A stretch of DNA of 64,000 nucleotides, from assembly GCF_012935325.2 (NCBI RefSeq), contig NZ_JABBYG020000024.1:1-64000 (forward strand), read 5' to 3'. Of the stretch, positions 43,861 through 51,861 are shown piece by piece (within the stretch, counting starts at the first letter, position 1; every line of letters begins with the position of its first letter). The notes under the pieces are model-generated. The model made no database searches and had not been told where the DNA came from. It worked only from the letters and a program-made list of their open reading frames with translations. Made by a program: the position numbers and the translations under genes. Origin of the DNA: Paenibacillus sp. PL91. Its GTDB lineage: Bacteria > Bacillota > Bacilli > Paenibacillales > Paenibacillaceae.

Positions 43861-43941
43861 CTTTTATCCCTCCGTGAACACAGCATGCTGTGCGTTTTCT
43901 CTCGGTCCAGTCCGAACCTAACGTCCGCGGAACCCTAGAAA
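43852..43941 (-). promoter_or_regulatory. ykkC-family riboswitch, guanidine-I type
   Basis: On the minus strand the conserved blocks occur in order: TTCTAGGGTTCCG, GGACTGGACCGAGAGAAAACG, a variable hairpin CACAG-CATG-CTGTG, then CACGGAGGGATAAAAGCCC and GGGAGA. This matches ykkC RNA as I know it from B. subtilis. The 3' conserved strand doubles as the terminator arm, giving the ON-switch layout of guanidine-I riboswitches. Subtype assignment (guanidine versus ppGpp, PRPP or ADP variants) rests on overall resemblance and on the transporter gene downstream. Confidence 0.88.
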
Positions 43942-44080
43942 ACTATTATTTTTCACTTTTATGGAACATTTCCTCACAATATAATCGTGTATCTGAACGA
44001 TAATCGTTAATTTTAATCTTATGTTAAATAACATAACATATATTGTTCTATATTTAAAGGGTTTGTTTCATAAAAAATGA

Positions 44081-44254
44081 TCTCAAGCTGACTACTACTA
44101 TATCACCCTGGAATTCGATAACGGGACACGCAAGGAATATTGGAACGTCAAAAACATATACGGCTTGGTCGTCGAAGGCGATACCGGCTATGCAGCCACG
44201 CAAAGGGAATGGATCATCGCCTTCGAGCGCGATCAAAGCGAGCCGATGCGTTAA
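44081..44254 (+). pseudogene. C-terminal remnant of a DUF2500-like gene
   Basis: An open frame of 57 codons without a start: it begins right after an in-frame TGA and reads SQADYYYITLEFDNGTRKEY, continues through NIYGLVVEGDTGYAATQ and ends at TAA. The YYITLEF...GT..E....YGLVVEGDTG pattern resembles the C-terminal beta domain of DUF2500 proteins. There is no SD or start codon and no N-terminal membrane part, so I call it a decayed gene. A strong hairpin terminator follows directly. Confidence 0.6.
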
Positions 44255-44301
44255 GAACGGGAAAGAGCATGCTGAAGCTCAGCATGCTCTTTCCTGTTCT
44301 T
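44255..44301. terminator. Bidirectional terminator between the remnant and the epimerase gene
   Basis: Near-perfect long hairpin (GAACGGGAAAGAGCATGCTGA / TCAGCATGCTCTTTCC-GTTC) followed on the plus strand by TTTATGCTTTT. It serves the minus-strand epimerase-like gene poorly by T-run but lies 14 bp after its stop. Confidence 0.75.
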
Positions 44302-44315
44302 TATGCTTTTAATAG

Positions 44316-45194
44316 TCATAGCTTAATAGCGATCTCTTTAATCAAATTCGGCATCCACTCGCTAAGCTGCTTGAACGCAAAGCCCGCTGCTTCAGCCTTT
44401 GTTGTATCCATATACCATGAATCAGGGACACCGAATGGCGAGCTATGCGCTTCTTCACTTTCCGTTACAATATTCGCCTTCTTGCCTGTCGTTTGCGTGA
44501 TGAGCGATATCAGTTCCCTAATCGTTAATTGTCCATGAGAACAAGCGTTGACCGGTCCAACCAAATTCGAATGCCCTAGCCAAGCTAGAAAGGAGGCCGC
44601 TTCATCAGAGTGGATAAATGACATTTTGGCATTTAGGTTCGGGATGCCGATAGGCAGCCCTTGCAAAATATGCTCAACGTGAAAATGTAAACGCCGCGTA
44701 TAGTCGTCATGCCCTAATACGATCGGAAAACGTACAGCTGCTCCCGGAAATGCAGCTTTTTGAAAGAAAACGGCTTCGACCAGCCTTTTTCCCTCCGCGT
44801 AATCTACTTGAGTTGCATGCACCTCTGGTAAAGGATAGCGGTAAGGGTCAAACTCCCCTTCTACCTTACAGGGTTCTCCGAACGGATAGACGCTGAGCGA
44901 TGAAGTTACGATATATTTGCCTGTTCGGCCCGTAAACAGCTTCACTGCATCCTCCGCTTCCTGCGGGTTGTAGCAAATGTTGTCGTACACCACATCAAAC
45001 GCATTGGAACCAAGCGCCTCGCTGAGCGCAGCAGTATCGGTTCGATCCAACTGAAGCCGCTTTACCGAATGGCCAAACGAATCAGCTGTCTTCCCCCTCG
45101 TAGCAATTGTTATATCGTTTTGTTCCTCTATCAGAAGTTCAACCAGCTTTTTCCCGAAAAATCTTGTCCCGCCCAAAATTAGTATTTTTCTCAC
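44316..45194 (-). CDS. NAD-dependent epimerase/dehydratase family protein (extended SDR)
   Basis: About 292 residues. The N-terminal Rossmann motif ILILGGTRFFGKKL (GGTRFxG variant) and the DVVYDNICYNP strand are typical of atypical extended SDRs; the usual catalytic YxxxK is represented by DYAEGKR near residue 147. Such proteins modify nucleotide sugars or bind RNA in other lineages; the substrate is unknown. The GTG 45194 is 8 nt behind GGAGG and is preferred over the GTG at 45203 that abuts it. Confidence 0.8.
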   Translation of the reverse strand: MRKILILGGTRFFGKKLVELLIEEQNDITIATRGKTADSFGHSVKRLQLDRTDTAALSEALGSNAFDVVYDNICYNPQEAEDAVKLFTGRTGKYIVTSSLSVYPFGEPCKVEGEFDPYRYPLPEVHATQVDYAEGKRLVEAVFFQKAAFPGAAVRFPIVLGHDDYTRRLHFHVEHILQGLPIGIPNLNAKMSFIHSDEAASFLAWLGHSNLVGPVNACSHGQLTIRELISLITQTTGKKANIVTESEEAHSSPFGVPDSWYMDTTKAEAAGFAFKQLSEWMPNLIKEIAIKL

Positions 45195-45456
45195 GGTCAG
45201 CACCTCCAGAAAAAAATTTGCTAAATAATATAAATATCAAGCTATATTGTACCATATTTTTACTGTCAGAATGGCTCTACTCACTCCCTCCTGAAAACTT
45301 GAGATTTCATCCGCAGCGAAGCACAATAATCGTTAAATGTAAATTATTTACTTCATTATTTGTTTCAAAAAAGCGGTATACGTTTATATATAACTAAGAA
45401 ATTGAACAACCGTTGGTCCACATGATCAACAAATACCAAACGAGGAGAGATGACAA

Positions 45457-45813
45457 ATGTCACGAGAAAACTCTAGTAACGGCGTATTGTTAGGCGCAAT
45501 TGTAGGAGGTGCCATCGGTGCCATTTCGGCTCTATTGTTTGCACCAAAAACAGGCGCAAACCTTCGGGAGGATCTCTCGAACAAGTTCAAGTCGATCAGC
45601 GAGAAAACAAAGGACATCGCCACTGCGGTGGGACAAAATACGAAAGAGCTCGCCACTACTGTCGGGCAGAACACAAAGGACCTAGCCAGCAACATCAAAG
45701 AGGAAGCCGGCGATCTGGTCGACCATGCCAAAAAATCAAACCAAACGATCATGGATTCCTTTTCCTCCACTAAGGAGGACGTCAAGGATGGTCTTGCAAC
45801 CTCAGGGAGGTAA
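45457..45813 (+). CDS. YtxH domain protein
   Basis: A 118-residue protein with an N-terminal glycine-rich membrane segment (VLLGAIVGGAIGAISALLFAPKTGANLRED, the YtxH signature) and a C-terminal amphipathic helical part with an internal repeat (VGQNTKELATTVGQNTKDLASN). Members are often general-stress proteins. AGGAGAG precedes the ATG. It diverges from, or lies back to back with, the sigB unit across strong terminators, and is followed by a small acidic protein gene within 7 bp. The 260 bp upstream hold AT-rich sequence but no promoter I can assign with confidence. Confidence 0.88.
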   Translation: MSRENSSNGVLLGAIVGGAIGAISALLFAPKTGANLREDLSNKFKSISEKTKDIATAVGQNTKELATTVGQNTKDLASNIKEEAGDLVDHAKKSNQTIMDSFSSTKEDVKDGLATSGR

Positions 45814-45820
45814 TGCTGCG

Positions 45821-45961
45821 ATGAAGACCGAACTTGAAGAAACGACAAACTCCATGGCCCCGACTGAGGAAGAAATGATCAAGCTGGGCGAGGACATGGA
45901 GCAGATGGAAACCAACGCTGAGGTTATTGAGCGGGGTCTGATTCCAGACCCCGCTCAATAA
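45821..45961 (+). CDS. Small acidic protein, 46 residues, whose 3' end is a terminator
   Basis: A 46-residue acidic helical peptide (MKTELEETTNSMAPTEEEMI...) without membrane segment, family not recognised. GGGAGG of the preceding stop region is its SD. It is cotranscribed with the YtxH gene. The last 13 codons, including the stop, lie entirely in a perfect 17-bp inverted repeat followed by A/T-rich sequence, so the C-terminus (IERGLIPDPAQ) is encoded by a hairpin. Confidence 0.65.
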   Translation: MKTELEETTNSMAPTEEEMIKLGEDMEQMETNAEVIERGLIPDPAQ

Positions 45962-45968
45962 AAAAACA
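45924..45968 (+). terminator. Hairpin overlapping the end of the small acidic gene
   Basis: Perfect inverted repeat, arms 45924-45940 (TTATTGAGCGGGGTCTG) and 45945-45961, 4-nt loop. On the plus strand it is followed by A residues rather than T residues; on the minus strand it is preceded by T. It may stall RNA polymerase or protect the mRNA 3' end; the following hairpin supplies the canonical terminator. Confidence 0.6.
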
Positions 45969-45978
45969 ATAACAATCA

Positions 45979-46019
45979 AAAAACCCCTTTCCATACTCGA
46001 TATGGAAAGGGGTTTTTTT
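45979..46019. terminator. Bidirectional intrinsic terminator between ytxH and sigB units
   Basis: Stem AACCCCTTTCCATA/TATGGAAAGGGGTT with a CTCGA loop, flanked by A-run and T-run on each side, so it can stop transcripts from both directions. Confidence 0.92.
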
Positions 46020-46035
46020 GATGTTATATAAAAGG

Positions 46036-46818
46036 TTAAAGGATATAATCCGCACGCTGATCCACGAGCAATAGCTTGAGCTTCTCAATCGCCCGCTTCT
46101 GAATGCGAGACACACTCATCTGCGATACGCCTAGCTCCTCAGCGATATCCCGCTGCGATTTGCCACTGTGATAAGCGAGCAGAAGCACTTTTTTCTCCTC
46201 CGCCTTCAGCTGATCCAGCGCCTCCTCCAGGTCCAAACGATTATCAACATTCTGATAATCGTCCTTGTCTGTGCCGATAAGATCGCCGATCGTGGCAGCG
46301 CTATCCCCTTCACTAGATAAAGGCGTATCGAGCGATACATAATGATAGGATTCGCGGCAGGACAGCACCTCGATCGTTTCCTCTACAGAGAGACCAAGAT
46401 GGGCTGCAATTTCCTCCATTTTTGGCGAATGCCCAAGCTCCACCGTCAAATGATCGATTGCCTGCTGGATGAGCAGGCCCTTCTCTTTAATTCGTCTTGG
46501 CACTTGAATATACCATGATTTATCGCGCAAGTAGTTTTTCAGGTGGCCGATGATGCTCTTCATCGCGTAGCCTTCAAATGGAATTTCCCGCGAGCTGTCA
46601 TACTGCTTGAACAAGCGAAGCATGGAAAGCTGTCCCACCTGATACAGATCCTCATAGAGGTCAGGTCGACTGCGGGACATTTTGGCGGCTGCCATCTTCA
46701 CGATCGGTTCAAAATGCTGCAGCAATACCGTCGCGGTATCATTGCAATTCGTTTCCTGATATATTTTCATTTTTTCTATCGTTTCTTTTGGATCCAGGCA
46801 GGATGAATTCACGCTCAT
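46036..46818 (-). CDS. sigB: RNA polymerase sigma factor SigB
   Basis: A 260-residue sigma-70 family factor of the SigB/SigF/SigG group. Region 2 (EDLYQVGQLSMLRLFKQYDSS; FEGYAMKSIIGHLKNYLRDKSW), region 3 (IDHLTVELGHSPKMEEIAAHL) and the region 4 helix-turn-helix (QRDIAEELGVSQMSVSRIQKRAIEKL) are all present. Its start overlaps the rsbW stop by 4 bp (ATGA). Released from RsbW by dephosphorylated RsbV, it should transcribe general stress genes. The rsbW-sigB order with an upstream DUF948 gene differs from the B. subtilis rsbV-rsbW-sigB order. Confidence 0.9.
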   Translation of the reverse strand: MSVNSSCLDPKETIEKMKIYQETNCNDTATVLLQHFEPIVKMAAAKMSRSRPDLYEDLYQVGQLSMLRLFKQYDSSREIPFEGYAMKSIIGHLKNYLRDKSWYIQVPRRIKEKGLLIQQAIDHLTVELGHSPKMEEIAAHLGLSVEETIEVLSCRESYHYVSLDTPLSSEGDSAATIGDLIGTDKDDYQNVDNRLDLEEALDQLKAEEKKVLLLAYHSGKSQRDIAEELGVSQMSVSRIQKRAIEKLKLLLVDQRADYIL

Positions 46819-47255
46819 GCCATCTCCTCTTTCCTACCAAATAACTTGGTGAGAATCACCTCTGTACCTCTTTCGGAAAAAACCTCCACCTTATCCATTA
46901 ACGCATGCATCATAAAAAGGCCAAGTCCGCCCGCGGTCGCTTCTTTCAACTCCTTGCCGTGGAGGGAGACGGACTTGCTTATCGCAGGCTCGTATTTGAA
47001 GCTTTCGCCCTCATCCTTAATCCGGATGGATAGCCCTTCTTGCTCAATTTCAAAGGTGATGTCTACTACGCCTGGCTGTGCATTGCTATAAGCATGAAGC
47101 ACCACGTTCGTACAGGCTTCCGTAACCGCTACCTTCATATCTTCAATTTCCTCATACGAGAAACCTGCTTTGTTCGCAATGCCAAACAATGTCAATCTAA
47201 CAATATCAATATATTCCGCCCTCGCAGGAATCGTCAACCGAATGAATGAGTTCAT
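46815..47255 (-). CDS. rsbW: Anti-sigma factor and serine kinase RsbW, copy 1
   Basis: About 146 residues of the GHKL fold: N-box EEIEDMKVAVTEACTNVVLHAY and G-box GGLGLFMMHALMDKVEV. RsbW holds SigB inactive and phosphorylates RsbV. Start choice: ATG 47255 matches the family N-terminus (MNSFIRLTIPARAEY) and has GAGAGG upstream; ATG 47297 overlaps the upstream stop as ATGA and would add 14 residues. Directly followed by sigB. A second rsbW lies at 55.2 kb. Confidence 0.9.
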   Translation of the reverse strand: MNSFIRLTIPARAEYIDIVRLTLFGIANKAGFSYEEIEDMKVAVTEACTNVVLHAYSNAQPGVVDITFEIEQEGLSIRIKDEGESFKYEPAISKSVSLHGKELKEATAGGLGLFMMHALMDKVEVFSERGTEVILTKLFGRKEEMA

Positions 47256-47293
47256 AGTTTCTTCTGTCCTCTCTTGTAAGTTCCTATTATTGC

Positions 47294-47728
47294 TCATATG
47301 TTTTTGACTTTATTCCAAACTCTTATCGTGGATATAACACCATCATAAACGGTACTAATTAATCCTGGCTCTCCTGCCGGCTTTGCCTTCTTGCCCTCGC
47401 CTTTTATTGAGGCTACCACGCTCGCTGCTGACTCTTTGGCTGCTCCGGTAAACGAATGCAGCGCATGGCCAAGATCGTTAACGGAAGCAAAAAGCACGTC
47501 TAACGAGCTAAGCTTCGACCTTACATCAAGCGTCATCGCATTCGTATTATGAACGGCCTCTTTTACTTCAACGCTGATTTGCGTCACCTCTGTTCGCAAT
47601 GAACCGACCGTTACCCGCATCTCCTCCAACGTGCCGCGCAAAGTTTTCAATGTTTGAATGAGCGAATACAAGAGAACAAGAAACGCAATTGCTATAACAG
47701 CAATACTGATTTGCAATAACATATCCAT
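47294..47728 (-). CDS. DUF948 domain protein
   Basis: About 144 residues: one N-terminal membrane helix (ISIAVIAIAFLVLLYSLIQTL), a coiled-coil-like region (about 35-85) and a basic C-terminal tail. This fits DUF948, a family of small membrane proteins often seen with YtxH-type stress proteins. It is the first gene of the DUF948-rsbW-sigB unit, so it may be part of stress output or sensing. ATG 47728 lies 5 nt after GGTGA; a GTG 12 nt further upstream is the alternative. Confidence 0.8.
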   Translation of the reverse strand: MDMLLQISIAVIAIAFLVLLYSLIQTLKTLRGTLEEMRVTVGSLRTEVTQISVEVKEAVHNTNAMTLDVRSKLSSLDVLFASVNDLGHALHSFTGAAKESAASVVASIKGEGKKAKPAGEPGLISTVYDGVISTIRVWNKVKNI

Positions 47729-47820
47729 CGTCGTCACCACTTTCTTTTTTTCATAAGTTACCCGCTATTGCCTTATTTGAAACAACTGGCAAACATCCAT
47801 TGCTAATAGCAGGAAGAAAA

Positions 47821-47867
47821 TTGTCAATTGATCTATTCATGATATAATAGAAAGATTCTATTATATC
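47821..47867 (+). promoter_or_regulatory. Promoter with palindromic operator before the hybrid kinase gene
   Basis: -35 TTGTCA (47821-47826), 16-bp spacer, -10 TATAAT (47843-47848). The -10 lies inside a perfect inverted repeat GATATAATAGAA-AGA-TTCTATTATATC (47841-47867). This looks like an operator, though self-complementarity of the -10 region alone could contribute. Confidence 0.65.
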
Positions 47868-47892
47868 GATATTGAATACAAAGGAGCTTATC

Positions 47893-50649
47893 ATGTTTAG
47901 TAATTTACGATTAAACATTCGCTCGAAAATTTTAATCGGCTATTTTCTTATTATTTGCTGTCTGGGAGCTTCCATTATTGTAGTAAGCGATAGAATATCA
48001 TCCTTGCAAAGTGAAATTGAGACGATTACAAGTCGTGACATCGAAGTCCATAATTTGATTACGACCATTCGCTATAACGCCGTGAGCATGGAGTCTAGCC
48101 AGCGAGGATTTGTCATTACCGGCAATGAGTCGTATTTAGATCCCTATATTGAAGCAAAAGCGGAATGGGAGGCCAACTACAATGCCTTGTACCAATACCT
48201 ATCCGATGACCCGACTACACGCAAAAACCTTGAGGAAATCAAGCTAACCATTCAAAATTGGATCAAGGTGGCCGGCGATCCTACGGTCGCGCTGCGCAAG
48301 GCGAACAACACGCAAGGGATCATCGATTTTTTTAATGAAGACAAAGGAAAAAAAGATATTGAAAACCTTCGAACGCAGTTAGAAACCATGCGCCAAAAGG
48401 AAATATTATCAACAAAAAATCATATTATGCAGCTCGAAAACCGGAACGATATGCTCATTATCAGCCTGTATAGCATGCTGCTGGTCGTTTCCGTTGTCGC
48501 TCTCTTAATCGTATCTTTTGTATCTGGGACAATTGTCAGAACGATTAAAGATGTCGTCAAAACGATAACCGATATCGCTGCTTCCGGAGGAGATCTCTCC
48601 ACACGGATTAAAGTAAACACGCGAGATGAGATCAGGGATCTTGCTCATGCAACCAATGCGCTGCTCGACAATTTAAACGATCAAAATTGGATTCAAACGA
48701 AGGTCGCAGAGGTAGCAACCATGAATCAGGGAATTAACGATATGACGACGTTAGCGGATTCCTTTCTATCAAAGATTGCTCCCATGCTTAATGCAACCTA
48801 TGGATTATTTTATATTAAGCAAGGAAACGGCGATCAGCAGAAGCTGCTCAAAATCGCTTCCTATGCTGTAACAGGCGAGAGGGCCGGACATGTCAGCTTC
48901 CGTATGGGCGAAGGCCTCATCGGCCAAGCAGCGCAAGAGAATCGCAATTTCCTGCTCAACTCAGCTCCTGACCATCCTATCAGCATTACGTCTGGTCTTG
49001 TATCCGTGCAGCCGAAGAGCATTCTAATCGTACCGATCGAATTTGAAGGAAAGGTAGCCGCTGTCGTTGAATTCGCATCTGTTGAATCGTTCACTTCACA
49101 GCATTTGAAGCTGTTGGAGCAGATTGAAAGCTCATTTGGCGTTGCGATCAATAATGTCGCAGGGCGTATGGAGGTCGAGCGGCTGCTCAGCGAATCGCAA
49201 GTTTTGACGGAGGAGCTTCAGACTCAAACCGAGGAGCTTCAGACGCAGTCGGAGGAGCTGCAGATGCAGCAAGAAGAAATGCGCATGACCACCGAGCATC
49301 TAGAGGAGCAAAACCTGTTCGCCGAGCAGAAGACGAAGGAATTGGAAAAAGCGAAGGAAGAGCTCGAATCGTATTCCGAGCAGCTTAAGAAAAGCTCGCA
49401 ATACAAATCCAACTTCCTCGCCAATATGTCGCATGAGCTTCGTACTCCGCTCAACAGTATATTAATTTTGTCTCAGCTTCTGGCTGAAAATGAGAATAGA
49501 ACGTTGAATACAGAGGAAGAAGGGTATGCTAAAGTCATCCATACATCCGGCAATGATCTGCTTGCGCTTATTGATGACATTCTCGATTTATCCAAAATCG
49601 AAGCCGGAAAGATCATTTTGATCATGGATGAAGTAAACGTAAGTGAGATTCCAGAGCATATGAAGCTTCTCTTTAACCCTGTAGCTGAAACGAAAGAAAT
49701 TGCTTTCCGGATCAACGTGGATGAAAACGTCCCGCCTGTACTCTATACAGACGGACAGAGACTGCAGCAAATTTTGAAAAATTTATTGTCCAATGCTTTT
49801 AAATTTACCGAGCAAGGGAGCGTTTCCTTAAATATTCAAATCGCCGATCCGAACAGCGTGAAGCAGCATCTTCCTGCCCATGCCGACAAAGAGGTATTAG
49901 CTATATCGGTAACCGATACGGGCATTGGCATTCCGCTGAACAAGCAGCAGCTAATCTTTGAAGCGTTCCAGCAGGTTGACGGCGAAACGAATCGCCAATA
50001 TGGCGGTACTGGCCTTGGATTATCGATCTGCAATGAATTCAGCAGACTGCTAGGCGGACGTATTATATTGGAGAGCCAGCCGGACATGGGCAGCACTTTC
50101 ACACTCTTTGTGCCAAGCTTGCCGAATATGGAAAAAGAGCAGCTCGTCTCCTACCATCAGGAAATAGCAGCAGCCTCTGAGCTTGAACCTTCGGTCGTCG
50201 CTCAAGCACCAGACATGATCGAACAGACGGATACCGAGTTAATGGACAATGAGAGCTCGCTTTTTGAAGGGAAAAATGTACTGCTCGTAGAGGATGATTC
50301 CCGCAACGTATTCGCCCTGGTCAAATCGCTGGAGAATAAGAAAATTAAAGTGACAGTGGCAAGCAACGGCAAACAATGTATGGACATTATCAACAAAAAT
50401 ACCGACTTCGACCTGGTGCTCATGGACATTATGATGCCCATTATGGACGGTTTTGAAACGATGAAAGCGCTGCGTCTTGTTCCCGCAATGCAGGATACGC
50501 CTATCATTGCGTTGACAGCCAAGGCGATGAAGAGTGACCGCGATAAATGCTTGGAGGCCGGCGCCTCCGATTATATTAGCAAGCCTCTCAATATGGAGCA
50601 GTTATTCTCGCTTATGCGGGTATGGCTTACAAAGCAGGTGGGTAATTGA
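47893..50649 (+). CDS. RsbK-like hybrid sensor histidine kinase (CHASE3-HAMP-GAF-HisKA-HATPase-REC)
   Basis: About 918 residues. Two membrane helices (about 15-35 and 190-215) flank an extracellular CHASE3-like domain with SSQRGFVITGNESYLDPY. Then come HAMP (ISGT..TIKDVVKTI..IAASGGDL), GAF (about 275-420), a heptad-rich coiled coil (EELQTQTEELQTQSEELQMQ), HisKA with the H-box MSHELRTPLNSIL (about 515), an HATPase with DTGIGIP and GGTGLGLSI, and a C-terminal receiver with phospho-acceptor Asp in LVLMDIMMP. In the B. cereus group a protein of this layout, RsbK, activates SigB. AAGGAG is 6 nt from the ATG. The next gene, a methyltransferase, overlaps by 4 bp. Confidence 0.88.
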   Translation: MFSNLRLNIRSKILIGYFLIICCLGASIIVVSDRISSLQSEIETITSRDIEVHNLITTIRYNAVSMESSQRGFVITGNESYLDPYIEAKAEWEANYNALYQYLSDDPTTRKNLEEIKLTIQNWIKVAGDPTVALRKANNTQGIIDFFNEDKGKKDIENLRTQLETMRQKEILSTKNHIMQLENRNDMLIISLYSMLLVVSVVALLIVSFVSGTIVRTIKDVVKTITDIAASGGDLSTRIKVNTRDEIRDLAHATNALLDNLNDQNWIQTKVAEVATMNQGINDMTTLADSFLSKIAPMLNATYGLFYIKQGNGDQQKLLKIASYAVTGERAGHVSFRMGEGLIGQAAQENRNFLLNSAPDHPISITSGLVSVQPKSILIVPIEFEGKVAAVVEFASVESFTSQHLKLLEQIESSFGVAINNVAGRMEVERLLSESQVLTEELQTQTEELQTQSEELQMQQEEMRMTTEHLEEQNLFAEQKTKELEKAKEELESYSEQLKKSSQYKSNFLANMSHELRTPLNSILILSQLLAENENRTLNTEEEGYAKVIHTSGNDLLALIDDILDLSKIEAGKIILIMDEVNVSEIPEHMKLLFNPVAETKEIAFRINVDENVPPVLYTDGQRLQQILKNLLSNAFKFTEQGSVSLNIQIADPNSVKQHLPAHADKEVLAISVTDTGIGIPLNKQQLIFEAFQQVDGETNRQYGGTGLGLSICNEFSRLLGGRIILESQPDMGSTFTLFVPSLPNMEKEQLVSYHQEIAAASELEPSVVAQAPDMIEQTDTELMDNESSLFEGKNVLLVEDDSRNVFALVKSLENKKIKVTVASNGKQCMDIINKNTDFDLVLMDIMMPIMDGFETMKALRLVPAMQDTPIIALTAKAMKSDRDKCLEAGASDYISKPLNMEQLFSLMRVWLTKQVGN

Positions 50650-51515
50650 GCAAGGATTGGAATGAGGATGACTTCATTAATGAGGATTCGATCACGCAGG
50701 ACGAGCTGGAGCGCATAGAAATCAATTTGCTGCTCGAAGGCATTTACAGCATCTACGGTTTCGATTTTCGAAACTACTTGCGCTCATCGCTGCGTCGGCG
50801 TATTTATCATCGGATCAATCTTGAAGGCTTGCCGACGATAACATCTCTTCTTGAGAAGGTGCTTCATGAGCCAAAATTTATCGATAAGCTGTTGAATGAC
50901 TTCTCGATAAAAGTAACCGAAATGTTTCGTGATCCCAGTTTTTTTGCATCCTTCCGCAAAGACGTTATTCCGCTGCTTCGGGAGCTTCCCGAAATTCGGA
51001 TATGGCATGCAGGCTGCGCGACTGGGGAAGAGGTTTACTCCATGGCCATCCTGCTGCATGAGGAAGGGCTGCTGGATAAAGCAAAGATCTATGCAACGGA
51101 TATGAATGAGCATGTAATCGAAAGCGCAAAAGTAGGTAAATTTTCGCTTAAGCGCATGCAGTCCTTTACAAAAAATTATTTGCGGGCTGGCGGAACCAAG
51201 GAGTTCTCCTCCTACTATACAGCCAATCATGAGCATGCCACGTTCCATTCTTATATCAAAGAAAACATGATGTTTGCGCAGCATAATCTGGCAACGGATC
51301 GTTCATTTAATGAATTTCACGTCATTTTATGCCGAAACGTTCTCATCTATTTTGACTCTGACCTGCAAAACCATGTGCATCAGCTGTTTTTTGAAAGCCT
51401 TGCTTTGGAAGGCTTTCTGGCCTTAGGCAATATGGAATCGCTCTTAACGTCTCATAAGAACAAATACGAGGATTTTAATGCGCCAGAGCGCATTTTCCGC
51501 AAGATGAGCAGTTAA
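50646..51515 (+). CDS. CheR-type protein methyltransferase (RsbM-like)
   Basis: A 289-residue SAM-dependent glutamate methyltransferase. The N-terminal helical CheR domain (FDFRNYLRSSLRRRI) is followed by the catalytic domain with the SAM motif IWHAGCATGEEVYSMAILL, ATDMNEHVIESA and LCRNVLIYFD. It starts at TTG, overlapping the kinase stop (TTGA), with AGGTGG upstream. There is no chemotaxis gene nearby. In the B. cereus group RsbM methylates the kinase RsbK and restrains SigB, so the same role is likely here. Confidence 0.88.
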   Translation: MSKDWNEDDFINEDSITQDELERIEINLLLEGIYSIYGFDFRNYLRSSLRRRIYHRINLEGLPTITSLLEKVLHEPKFIDKLLNDFSIKVTEMFRDPSFFASFRKDVIPLLRELPEIRIWHAGCATGEEVYSMAILLHEEGLLDKAKIYATDMNEHVIESAKVGKFSLKRMQSFTKNYLRAGGTKEFSSYYTANHEHATFHSYIKENMMFAQHNLATDRSFNEFHVILCRNVLIYFDSDLQNHVHQLFFESLALEGFLALGNMESLLTSHKNKYEDFNAPERIFRKMSS

Positions 51516-51529
51516 TTTTAATAAAAAAT

Positions 51530-51563
51530 AGAGCCAGATTCCTCTCCCAAGGAATCTGGCTCT
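51530..51563. terminator. Bidirectional terminator between the kinase operon and a small gene
   Basis: Stem AGAGCCAGATTCCT/AGGAATCTGGCTCT with a 6-nt loop; T-rich in both directions. It stops the plus-strand kinase-methyltransferase unit and the minus-strand gene at 51569. Confidence 0.9.
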
Positions 51564-51568
51564 TATTG

Positions 51569-51844
51569 TTATAATGCCGCTGTTTGGTTAGCAATAGAAG
51601 CCGTGCGGGCTATCTTGATCGAGGCGTTCATCGTCACCTTTTTCGCATGGCTGCGAAGGTCTTCCTCTGAACCCGCTAACGGCTTCTCCATCCGGCTTAA
51701 TTCCAACAATGCCGCTTTTGCCGCCTCAGCAGCGAGAACCTCATCTTGCAGGATGAAATGGGCAACCTGATAGGCGAACTGCTCAAGTCCTCTTAATCGT
51801 TGAAGCTTGTGATCCCTTAGTAATGCTGCGCTCATAACGTTCAT
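51569..51844 (-). CDS. Unrecognised 91-residue helical protein
   Basis: I do not recognise this protein. It is soluble and helical, Ala/Leu-rich (DEVLAAEAAKAALLELSRMEKPL; HAKKVTMNASIKIARTAS). It lies between the kinase operon terminator and the 51.9 kb gene, 17 bp from that gene's stop, so it could be the last gene of the GntR-ABC unit. No cysteine and no membrane segment. Confidence 0.55.
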   Translation of the reverse strand: MNVMSAALLRDHKLQRLRGLEQFAYQVAHFILQDEVLAAEAAKAALLELSRMEKPLAGSEEDLRSHAKKVTMNASIKIARTASIANQTAAL

Positions 51845-51861
51845 AAGTATTCCTCATCAAA

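Noticed and set aside
45360-45400. SigB-type promoter before the YtxH gene
   Set aside because: A GTTTCA and a CGGTAT are present, but they are too close together for a SigB -35/-10 pair.
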